Source: an uncultured Anaerolineaceae bacterium (GTDB lineage: Bacteria > Chloroflexota > Anaerolineae > Anaerolineales > Anaerolineaceae). From it: DNA of 12,459 bases. The stretch covers positions 1 through 12,459 of the forward strand of contig CALDSL010000373.1 in NCBI GenBank assembly GCA_937920255.1, given 5' to 3'. Positions 1 to 5,759 of this stretch are shown here, piece by piece (the first letter of the stretch is position 1; each line of letters begins with the position of its first letter). The notes under the pieces are model-generated. The model was not told where the DNA came from and ran no database searches. It was given only the letters and a program-made list of their open reading frames with translations. The translations under genes were made by a program, and so were the position numbers.

Positions 1-899
1 GTGGCCAGCACCGGCGCCCAGTCGGAACCCTGGAGGTTGACGGCCATGCCCAGGCTCTCGATCAGCCCAAACGCTGCGCCCGAAACCAGCCCAGCCGCGA
101 AACCCTCGACGGGCGGGATCTTGCGCCACAGCGCCAGCGCCAGCACTGGCAGGGGTTTGACCAGTTCTTCCAGCAGCGGCACCAGCCCGGCCGTCACTGC
201 CGCCAGCGCGGCCACCACGCCCGGGCGCTCCAGGTAGGGGGTCAGCATTTCCATCACCCGCGGCGACTGCGGGTCCAGCCCGCGCAGGCCTTCGGCCAGT
301 TGCATCAGTTCGCTCACCAGCGCCGGCTGGGTGCTGACCCAGATGGCGAACACGATGATCAGCGCCACGATCAGCACGATTTCGGCGATGATTGCCAGGG
401 TTGGCCCCATCACCATGCCCAGGGTGAACACGCCCCACCCGCGCTGGGCGCTGCCCTGTGGCAGCCGGCTGCGGCCCACTTCCACAAACCACCACAATGG
501 GATGGCCACGGCCAGCACCTGCAGGGGCGGAAGCACCAGCCAGGTGAGCACGTCGCGCGTGCTCGATAGCCAGCCCGCGGCAAGCACCGGCACCCATAAG
601 AGCAGCGCAATGGTGGCTGCGCGCAGCGGGTTGGTGCGCAGCAAAGCCGGGCGCGGCGCGCCAAACAGGCGCAGCGCTGCCAGCGCCGCTCCGGGTACCA
701 GCAGCAGGCTGATGAACATCCCGATCCAGGCAGTGGAAAGCAAAACCACGCGGTTGGACTGCATGTCCTGCTCGCTCAGCACGCTCACCAGCGCCAGCGC
801 CAGCGCGCCAAGCGCGGCGGACAGGGTGGCCATCAGCGCCAAACCGCTGAGGGCGAACTGTAGCAACGAAGGAATATGCACGCGTGGTGATGGATTCAT
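1..899 (-). CDS. PrsW-family intramembrane protease, partial (C-terminus beyond left edge)
   Basis: My translation from ATG at 899 reads 299 codons with no stop before the window edge. The protein is very hydrophobic, with about seven likely membrane segments (roughly residues 17-41, 52-78, 94-110, 117-141, 154-187, 227-243 and 265-287). Two signature motifs of the PrsW protease family are visible: EELVK at 244-248 (the EExxK motif) and FGLIE at 277-281 (FxxxE), inside GFAAGLVSGAAFGLIES. The third motif, with a histidine, would lie past the edge. In Bacillus, PrsW cleaves the anti-sigma factor RsiW in the membrane; the substrate here is unknown. The start codon overlaps the stop of the DsbA-cyclophilin gene by one base (TAATG), which implies translational coupling. 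Family assignment rests on the two motifs and the topology; function is inferred. Confidence 0.8.
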   Translation of the reverse strand, partial: MNPSPRVHIPSLLQFALSGLALMATLSAALGALALALVSVLSEQDMQSNRVVLLSTAWIGMFISLLLVPGAALAALRLFGAPRPALLRTNPLRAATIALLLWVPVLAAGWLSSTRDVLTWLVLPPLQVLAVAIPLWWFVEVGRSRLPQGSAQRGWGVFTLGMVMGPTLAIIAEIVLIVALIIVFAIWVSTQPALVSELMQLAEGLRGLDPQSPRVMEMLTPYLERPGVVAALAAVTAGLVPLLEELVKPLPVLALALWRKIPPVEGFAAGLVSGAAFGLIESLGMAVNLQGSDWAPVLA

Positions 900-2149
900 T
901 ACGGTTCCGTGATGATCACATCGGTGATGCGGTCGCCATCCGGCGGATCCGGCGTATTTTCCGGGTCGCGCGGGGTCAGCTTTTCCACCACGTCCATGCC
1001 CTCGATCACCTGGCCGAAGATCGTATAGCCCCCATCGAGTTGCGAAAGTGGCGCATAGGTGATGAAGAACTGGCTGCCATTGGTGTCCATGCCCGAGTTG
1101 GCCATGGCCAGCACGCCGGGTTTGTCAAACTTCAGGTCGCTGGATTCGTCGGCATACAAAAACCCGGGGCCGCCGTAGCCGGTGCCGGTCGGGTCGCCGG
1201 ATTGGGCCACAAAACCGGGCAGCACGCGGTGGAACATCACATTGTCAAACCAGTTGTCGCGCGCCAGGAAGATGAAGTTGTTCACCGTCACCGGGGCTTT
1301 ATCGGCATACAACTGCACGGTAAAGTCACCCTGGGTGGTTTTAAAGGTGGCCAGGTATTGCTTGCCGGCATCCACCGTCATGGGCGGGCAACTGGTGTAC
1401 TGCTTATCCTGCAATTGGATCAGCCGCACCATGGCCGTGATGGTAGCGTAGTCGGTGGGAATGTTATTGGGATATACGCGGTTGTCCACCACCAGGAAGG
1501 GCGTGTAATCGATCTGCGCTTCCTGGGCTGCGGTCTGCGCCTGCTGAACCTTTGCCACAATCTCCTGGCTGTCCAGGTCTGTTGTGAAGGCGTCAACGTT
1601 CAGGTCGATGCTTCCGGCCTGTTCAATCAGCCAGCCACGGAAGTCGTCCATGGTCAGGGCGGTCCATTCGGACTGCGTGGCGAAGATCAGATCGTGCATC
1701 TCCCAGAATTTCCCCTGCCTGCCGGCGGCCTCGGTGGCCTGGGCGGCGAGGAGGGATTTGTCATGCGAAGGGAGCGGGAAATGGCGGAAGACGTAGCGCA
1801 CGTCGTCGGGGTTGTCTTTGACGATTTGCTCCAACACGGGAGCAATGCGGGCGCAGTACGGTCACATAAAATCGCTGTATTCGAGCAGCGTTATTTCGGC
1901 GTCCTTGTTGCCCAAAATCCAGTCGCTATCGCCGACCGGTGCAAAGCGCGCGGCTTCGTCCGGGTCCACTGGGGGCAGAGAGCCTTCGACCGAGCAGGTC
2001 TGCGTGCCGCCGGCCGATTCGGGCAGGGGGGTGGACACAGCCGTTGGTACGGCTGTCGGAGCTTCGGTTGGCGTCGGGGCGGATCCGCCGGACGCGCAGC
2101 CAGACAGCAGCAGGGCTGCTACGAGAAACCACAATAAAGCTATGCGCAT
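899..2149 (-). CDS. Lipoprotein DsbA-like thioredoxin fold fused to cyclophilin PPIase; candidate selenoprotein (in-frame UGA at codon 96)
   Basis: Read through one UGA, this is a 416-residue protein. Residues 1-17 are a lipoprotein signal peptide with lipobox LSGC and lipidated Cys18. A Pro/Thr-rich linker (about 22-45) follows. The DsbA-like domain (about 80-250) has a UPYC-type redox motif at 96-99, where codon 96 is UGA and Cys99 is the resolving cysteine, and a cis-Pro motif TPFLVV at 216-221. The cyclophilin domain (about 265-416) has FHRV at 306-309, QSGDPTGTGYGG and NGSQFFIT, so peptidyl-prolyl isomerase activity is expected. The protein should sit on the outer face of the membrane and assist disulfide formation and proline isomerisation in exported proteins. 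I chose ATG 2149 because AAAGGA precedes it by 5 nt. An in-frame ATG at 2164 overlaps the tmk stop (TGATG) and is possible. No ribosome site precedes the first start after the UGA (GTG 1837), so two separate genes are unlikely. A frame-preserving nonsense mutation cannot be excluded. Confidence 0.75.
1826..1845 (-). promoter_or_regulatory. Candidate bacterial SECIS hairpin
   Basis: On the mRNA strand, UUGCUCC pairs perfectly with GGAGCAA (7 bp) around the loop CGUGUU. The stem begins 17 nt and the loop 24 nt after the UGA. Bacterial SECIS elements, bound by SelB, lie within the coding region just after the UGA. As I recall the bacterial consensus, the apical loop lies roughly 16-37 nt after the UGA and carries a G in its first two positions. 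Here the second loop base is G, and both criteria are met. The lower stem is weak: two mismatches, then two pairs. No folding energy was computed. Confidence 0.65.
1862..1864 (-). other. In-frame UGA, candidate selenocysteine codon (residue 96)
   Basis: The codons around it read S-D-F-M-(UGA)-P-Y-C-A-R-I-A-P. In this thioredoxin-fold family the residue between the aromatic-rich strand (EYSDF) and PxxC is the nucleophilic cysteine. UGA therefore replaces exactly the residue for which selenocysteine is the known functional substitute. One third-base change (TGC or TGT to TGA) would also explain it. UGA ends tmk, the GNAT-like gene and the GntR gene in this window, so UGA is a normal stop otherwise. 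Confidence 0.7.
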
Positions 2150-2163
2150 GTTTTTCCTTTCCA

Positions 2164-2799
2164 TCAGGAACTGACTATGTGCCGGGAGGCCAGCCTGGAT
2201 GCCACAATTTCGCGCAGTTCCTGCTGGATGGTTTCCACCGGGCGCGCCGCGTCGATCACTACCCAGCGCTGCGGCTCCTGCACGGCCAGCGCGCGGTAGC
2301 CTGCGCATACGCGCTGGTGAAACGCCAACTGGTACGCATCCAACCGGTTCCACTCGCCGCCGCCGGTTTGCCTGCGGCGCAGGCCTTCGTCCGCGCTGAG
2401 ATCGAACAGGATGGTCAGGTCGGGCCACAGGCCGCCAGTGGCAAAGTGTAACAGTTGCCGCACGATTTGTAAATCGTTTCCGTGGCCGTAGCCCTGGTAT
2501 GCCAGAGTGGAGTCCGCGAAACGGTCGGAGAGTACGATTTCGCCGCGCGCCAGCGCCGGCCGGATGACTTCTTCGACCAGTTGCGCGCGCGCGGCCAGGT
2601 ACAGCAGCGTTTCGCTGCGCGGGTGCATGGCGGTGTTGTCCAGCCGGTGCAGCACCGTGCGCACCTGCTCCCCAATGGAGGTGCCGCCCGGCTCGCGGGT
2701 GGTCAGCACCGTGAGACCCCGCTGGCGCAAAAAGTCAGCCAGCGGGGCGATTTGGGTTGTTTTCCCACTACCGTCCGGCCCTTCAAGGGTGATGAACAT
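2164..2799 (-). CDS. tmk: Thymidylate kinase (dTMP kinase)
   Basis: This 211-residue protein has the usual length and all the hallmarks of TMK, which phosphorylates dTMP to dTDP in the cytoplasm for DNA synthesis. The P-loop GPDGSGKTT is at the N-terminus, followed by TREPGGT, the substrate-binding DRFADSTLAYQG segment, and an Arg-rich LID (GLRRRQ) near residue 140. The P-loop lacks a catalytic basic residue of its own while the LID carries arginines, as in bacterial E. coli-type enzymes. The ATG at 2799 follows the ATPase stop by 6 nt, with only a weak GAGAA upstream, so coupling to the preceding gene is plausible. The TGA stop overlaps an alternative ATG of the next gene. The gene order is probably simple co-transcription; no functional link to the folding factor downstream is evident. 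Confidence 0.97.
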   Translation of the reverse strand: MFITLEGPDGSGKTTQIAPLADFLRQRGLTVLTTREPGGTSIGEQVRTVLHRLDNTAMHPRSETLLYLAARAQLVEEVIRPALARGEIVLSDRFADSTLAYQGYGHGNDLQIVRQLLHFATGGLWPDLTILFDLSADEGLRRRQTGGGEWNRLDAYQLAFHQRVCAGYRALAVQEPQRWVVIDAARPVETIQQELREIVASRLASRHIVSS

Positions 2800-2805
2800 G
2801 CGTGT

Positions 2806-4461
2806 TTATTCTCGGTAAATGCGCACCCGGCGGTTGGGCTCTTTCCCAAACGAGTGGGACACGAGCTGCGCCTGGCGCGCCATTTCGTGCTGCAGGCGGC
2901 GGATGGCGGCCGTGGCCGGGGGCAGATCCACCCAGCGCTGGCCGTTTTGCACCGCTTCGATGGCGGAGAGTGTCTGCGAGGCGTAATCGTTCCAGTCGGA
3001 ACCGCCGCTGGTGTCGACGCTGAGGTTGAACAGCTCGGCCAGCGAGTGTTCGATTTGGCTGACGGTGTTGGCGCGCAGCACATAGATTGGCATCCCGCGC
3101 GATTCCGCTTCCAGAATGGCCTGCTGTCGGTTGCGGTAGTAGGTGCGCAGGGTCATTAATACTTCGGCCTCATCCAGCTCGCGTACCACCGTGACCGGCA
3201 CGCCCAACCGCTTGGCCGCCTGGATCAGGCGGTTGTTGGCCACCCCGTAAGGGTAGACGCGGATGGTCCGCAGCGCCTGGTTGGCGACCGCGGGTTGGTA
3301 CTCATCTTGCGCGCCGGCCGCGGGCTGGAGAGGGGCTGTGCGCGTCTGGCCGCCCCCGGCGCGAGTAAAACCCGTTTCCCGTCCACCCTCCGGCACCAGC
3401 CGCCGGGTTCCGGAAACCAGCCCCGTGCGCCCGCCCGGCATGCTGGTGGTGGGCGGAGGCGGCGGGGGCGTTTCTACGTGCAGTTCGCCTTCATCATCAT
3501 AGAAGCGCACTTCCGGCGCGGGCGGGATGCCGCGCAGCAGCGTATCCACCGCCACCGAAACGTCGGGGTGCACCGCGATGCGGTTGCGCTCGATAATTTC
3601 GATCAGCACGTCAAAGGTGGGCGGCGCGCGGCGCTCCAGCACGGTCTTCTGCGTGCCGCGCCGGCGCGCTTCCTCGTCTGAAAGCGTGACCGATTCGATC
3701 CCACCCACCAAATCCGACAGGGTCGGGTTGAGCAGCAGGTTTTCGAGCGTCTTGCCGTGCGCCGTGCCAATCAGCTGCACGCCGCGTTCGGCGATGGTGC
3801 GCGCGGCCAGCGCTTCCAGCTCGCGCCCGATCTCGTCGATCACGATCACTTCGGGGTTGTGGTTTTCCACCGCTTCGATCATGACCTCGTGCTGGAGCGA
3901 GGGCGTGGCCACCTGCATGCGCCGGGCGCGGCCCACCGCCGGGTGCGGCACGTCGCCGTCGCCGCCGATCTCGTTGGAGGTGTCGACCACGATGACGCGC
4001 TTGTTCTCGGCCAGGATGCGCGCGGCCTCGCGCAGGATGGTGGTCTTACCGATGCCGGGGCGGCCCAGGATCAGCACGCTTTTGCCCGATTCGATCAGGT
4101 CCTGCATGATGCCCAGGGTGCCGTACACGGCGCGCCCCACGCGCGCGGTAAGACCGACGATATGCGAGCGGCGGTTGCGGATGGCGGAGATGCGGTGCAG
4201 CGTGCGCTCCAAACCGGCGCGATTGTCCGCGTCAAAATCGCCAATGCGGTCGACCACAAAGTCGATATCCGCGCGGCTCACTTCCACCTCGCTGAGCTGC
4301 GCTTCCCCGTCGGCAAAACGCGCCATCGGAAAACGGCCCAGGTCGAGGACGATTTCAATCAGGTTATCCGTATTGCCGGCGCGCACCACAGCGTTGTTGA
4401 TTTCGCTGGGCAGCACCGCCAACAGGGCTTGCAAGTCATCCGTTATTTTTCGTTGATTCAT
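2806..4461 (-). CDS. R3H-domain AAA ATPase of the Ycf45/SpoIIIAA-like family
   Basis: A 551-residue cytoplasmic protein. The N-terminal 100 residues are typical of this family. An ATPase core follows, with Walker A GRPGIGKTT at 133-141 and Walker B VIVIDE at 205-210, and downstream GTAHG (232-236) as a likely sensor region. Residues about 312-395 form a low-complexity linker with six consecutive prolines (332-337). A second conserved region (about 396-480, starting RTIRVYPYG) precedes a C-terminal R3H domain (about 505-551) with Arg521-xxx-His525 and the ending SHSFGKEPNRRVRIYRE. R3H domains bind single-stranded nucleic acid, so an ATP-driven nucleic acid role is likely, but the substrate is unknown for the family. 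Homologues occur in cyanobacteria, plastids (Ycf45) and Chloroflexota. It heads a four-gene run with tmk 6 nt downstream. The ATG at 4461 has an AAAGAG element upstream. Confidence 0.9.
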   Translation of the reverse strand: MNQRKITDDLQALLAVLPSEINNAVVRAGNTDNLIEIVLDLGRFPMARFADGEAQLSEVEVSRADIDFVVDRIGDFDADNRAGLERTLHRISAIRNRRSHIVGLTARVGRAVYGTLGIMQDLIESGKSVLILGRPGIGKTTILREAARILAENKRVIVVDTSNEIGGDGDVPHPAVGRARRMQVATPSLQHEVMIEAVENHNPEVIVIDEIGRELEALAARTIAERGVQLIGTAHGKTLENLLLNPTLSDLVGGIESVTLSDEEARRRGTQKTVLERRAPPTFDVLIEIIERNRIAVHPDVSVAVDTLLRGIPPAPEVRFYDDEGELHVETPPPPPPTTSMPGGRTGLVSGTRRLVPEGGRETGFTRAGGGQTRTAPLQPAAGAQDEYQPAVANQALRTIRVYPYGVANNRLIQAAKRLGVPVTVVRELDEAEVLMTLRTYYRNRQQAILEAESRGMPIYVLRANTVSQIEHSLAELFNLSVDTSGGSDWNDYASQTLSAIEAVQNGQRWVDLPPATAAIRRLQHEMARQAQLVSHSFGKEPNRRVRIYRE

Positions 4462-4537
4462 GTTTCTCTTTACTTTTAACGATCTTTCTTAAAGGTTGTT
4501 CCACCCTGATCCCCCAAAGCGTAACACAATAACGTTA

Positions 4538-4565
4538 ATTATCCATAAAAATGGCGTTTTTCCAA
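4538..4565 (-). promoter_or_regulatory. Putative promoter of the R3H ATPase-tmk-DsbA/cyclophilin-PrsW run
   Basis: On the minus strand TTGGAA (4565-4560) and GATAAT (4543-4538) are 16 bp apart, in the only AT-rich stretch of the 180-bp gap before the ATPase gene. They match sigma70-type boxes at 4/6 and 5/6 positions. The transcript would carry a leader of about 70 nt. A GC-rich inverted repeat at 4576-4581/4597-4602 lies upstream but has no following U-tract, so I do not call it a terminator. Confidence 0.4.
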
Positions 4566-4641
4566 CTGCTTTCTTCCCCGCGAGCCATGCGGCGCGGCGG
4601 GGTCGACCAGCCGGAGGAAATTGGGTTGTGGTACGTTGGTT

Positions 4642-5577
4642 TCAAGCGCTTTTGTTTCCGTTGCTCACCCGGGTGACGATGGTGGCCGTGGGTTCCGCCT
4701 GCCGGTTTTCATACACGCCCAGCCGGGCAGTGGATTCGACGCGCTGCGCCTGCACCAGGTGCTTCACCAGCAGTGTCTGGCGCGGCAGCACGCTGCCCTC
4801 CAGGTACTGCAGCGTGGTTTCCAGCCAGGCCTGGTATGAGCGCACCGAGAGGTACACCGGCCGGCCCATGCGCATGGGAATGTTCTCGAGCAGGTCGGAG
4901 AGCACCTCGCCCACGTTTTCGACCGCCGGGTGAACCAGCGGGTACAGGTAAATGCCGCGCGGCCCGTAGACGCTCTCGGCGCAGGCCAGCACCTCGCCTT
5001 TGTGCTTGAACACCAGCACTTTGCTCAGGCTGCTGGAAAGCGGTTCGGCGGCCTGCACCAGCGGCGGCACCAGCGCGTGGTACAGCGAGCGCACGGCGAT
5101 CTCATCTCCGTTGCGCGCGGGTTTCCAGTACTTCATTTCGCCGCTGCTTTTGCCGATGGGGTACTTCCAGATACGCTGCCAGGCAAACACCGAAAAACCC
5201 GAGCGCCGCATGTAGGTCAGCGCGGGGTGATGCTCATCCAGCTCGGCCAGCAGGTGAAATGCCCCGTGCCGCCCGGCCAGGGCAGCAAAGTGTTCCATCA
5301 GCACGTTCAGCAGGGGCGTATCGCACTCGGGTTCGGGGGCCAGGAAGACCATGCGCGCGGAGCGCCGGCCCGGGGTGTAGCGCATCTGCCCGATCAGGTC
5401 GGGCACGCCGTTCTCCGACCGGCACACGTTCATATATACACCGCGGCCGAGGTTCATGCTGGTCAGCATGGACGGCAGGCTGGCTTGATTTCCGTGTGTA
5501 AGGAACAGTTCGTAGTCGAGCGGCAGCACCTGCGCGCGGTAGCGGAACAGGGTGATCAGGTGATGCCAGGTAAACAC
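4642..5577 (-). CDS. Two-domain GNAT-like acetyltransferase superfamily protein, function unknown
   Basis: A 311-residue soluble protein with no signal peptide. Residues about 90-145 resemble the CoA-binding half of a GNAT domain: a long helix (LLNVLMEHFAALAGRHG), a strand (FHLLAEL) and the typical HPALTYMRRSGFSVFAWQRIW, where GF precedes the last strand. The C-terminal half (about 185-290) has a second similar alternation of strands and helices, suggesting a tandem GNAT fold. The substrate cannot be predicted. The first recognised start is GTG 5577, but the ribosome site GGAGAGG (5600-5594) is too far away for it. An in-frame ATT at 5589 would be 7 nt from the GGAG core and add S-V-R-V before FTWHH (see findings). 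It has its own promoter and is separated from the next gene by 180 bp. The stop is TGA. Confidence 0.75.
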   Translation of the reverse strand: MFTWHHLITLFRYRAQVLPLDYELFLTHGNQASLPSMLTSMNLGRGVYMNVCRSENGVPDLIGQMRYTPGRRSARMVFLAPEPECDTPLLNVLMEHFAALAGRHGAFHLLAELDEHHPALTYMRRSGFSVFAWQRIWKYPIGKSSGEMKYWKPARNGDEIAVRSLYHALVPPLVQAAEPLSSSLSKVLVFKHKGEVLACAESVYGPRGIYLYPLVHPAVENVGEVLSDLLENIPMRMGRPVYLSVRSYQAWLETTLQYLEGSVLPRQTLLVKHLVQAQRVESTARLGVYENRQAEPTATIVTRVSNGNKSA

Positions 5578-5593
5578 GCGTACGCTAATAGGA

Positions 5594-5600
5594 CCTCTCC
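5594..5600 (-). promoter_or_regulatory. Ribosome binding site GGAGAGG that questions the start codon
   Basis: GGAGAGG is a strong Shine-Dalgarno match. It ends 4 nt (GGAG core: 7 nt) before an in-frame ATT, but 16 nt before the GTG at 5577. No ATG, GTG or TTG lies in frame between them. Translation may start at ATT (5589-5587) or at GTG with unusual spacing. Confidence 0.5.
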
Positions 5601-5619
5601 ATTCCCAATTTCCATGTTG

Positions 5620-5648
5620 ATTCTACCACGCCCGGGGGATGAGGACAA
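5620..5648 (-). promoter_or_regulatory. Sigma70-type extended -10 promoter for the GNAT-like gene
   Basis: On the minus strand TTGTCC (5648-5643) is followed after exactly 17 bp by TAGAAT (5625-5620), preceded by TGG, which makes an extended -10 (TGnTAGAAT). The boxes match at 4/6 and 5/6. A start of transcription near 5613 would leave a leader of about 25-35 nt containing the GGAGAGG site. Confidence 0.6.
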
Positions 5649-5694
5649 CCAAAGGTAGCAGGAAGGAGGCGTCCGAGCACTTGCGAGTCTTGCG

Positions 5695-5758
5695 ATACCC
5701 GTACCCTTCGACAGGGCTCACATCGTCCCGATGTTCTTACGGGAGGGTACTTCGGTAT
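5695..5758 (-). terminator. Imperfect inverted repeat just after the subtilase stop; possible terminator or dispersed palindromic repeat
   Basis: GTACCCT (5701-5707) pairs with AGGGTAC (5744-5750), and ATACC (5695-5699) with GGTAT (5754-5758). The interior holds a smaller hairpin CATCG-TCC-CGATG (5721-5733) and a competing CCCT/AGGG hairpin. It begins 2 nt beyond the stop codon of the subtilase, so it could end that transcript by structure. It lacks a U-run, so intrinsic termination is uncertain. Part of it is repeated on the other side of the subtilase. Confidence 0.4.
5721..5743 (-). repeat. 23-bp dispersed repeat, copy 1 (downstream of subtilase)
   Basis: The reverse complement of this stretch matches 8578-8600 on the plus strand at 22 of 23 positions. 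The core ACATCGGGACGATG is itself partly palindromic (CATCG/CGATG). The two copies lie about 2.85 kb apart in opposite orientation, bracketing the subtilase gene. Confidence 0.85.
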
Positions 5759-5759
5759 T

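Noticed and set aside
899..1837. Independent cyclophilin gene starting at GTG 1837
   Set aside because: There is no ribosome binding site, it would begin inside the DsbA fold just after the redox motif, and the frame upstream of the UGA is the matching N-terminal part with a lipoprotein signal. It is better read as one gene.
1862..1864. Genome-wide UGA reassignment (for example to Gly or Trp)
   Set aside because: UGA terminates tmk (2164-2166), the GNAT-like gene (4642-4644) and the GntR gene (11930-11932) at the expected protein ends, and the needed residue at codon 96 is Cys, not Gly or Trp.
884..2137. 417-residue plus-strand ORF antisense to the DsbA-cyclophilin gene
   Set aside because: Its composition (rich in His, Gly, Val and Arg without domain motifs) is that of a codon-bias shadow, and the opposite strand has clear protein families.
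4576..4602. Intrinsic terminator after the GNAT-like gene
   Set aside because: CCCCGC/GCGGGG can pair, but the 15-nt loop is large and the following bases on the minus strand are A/G-rich instead of a U-tract.
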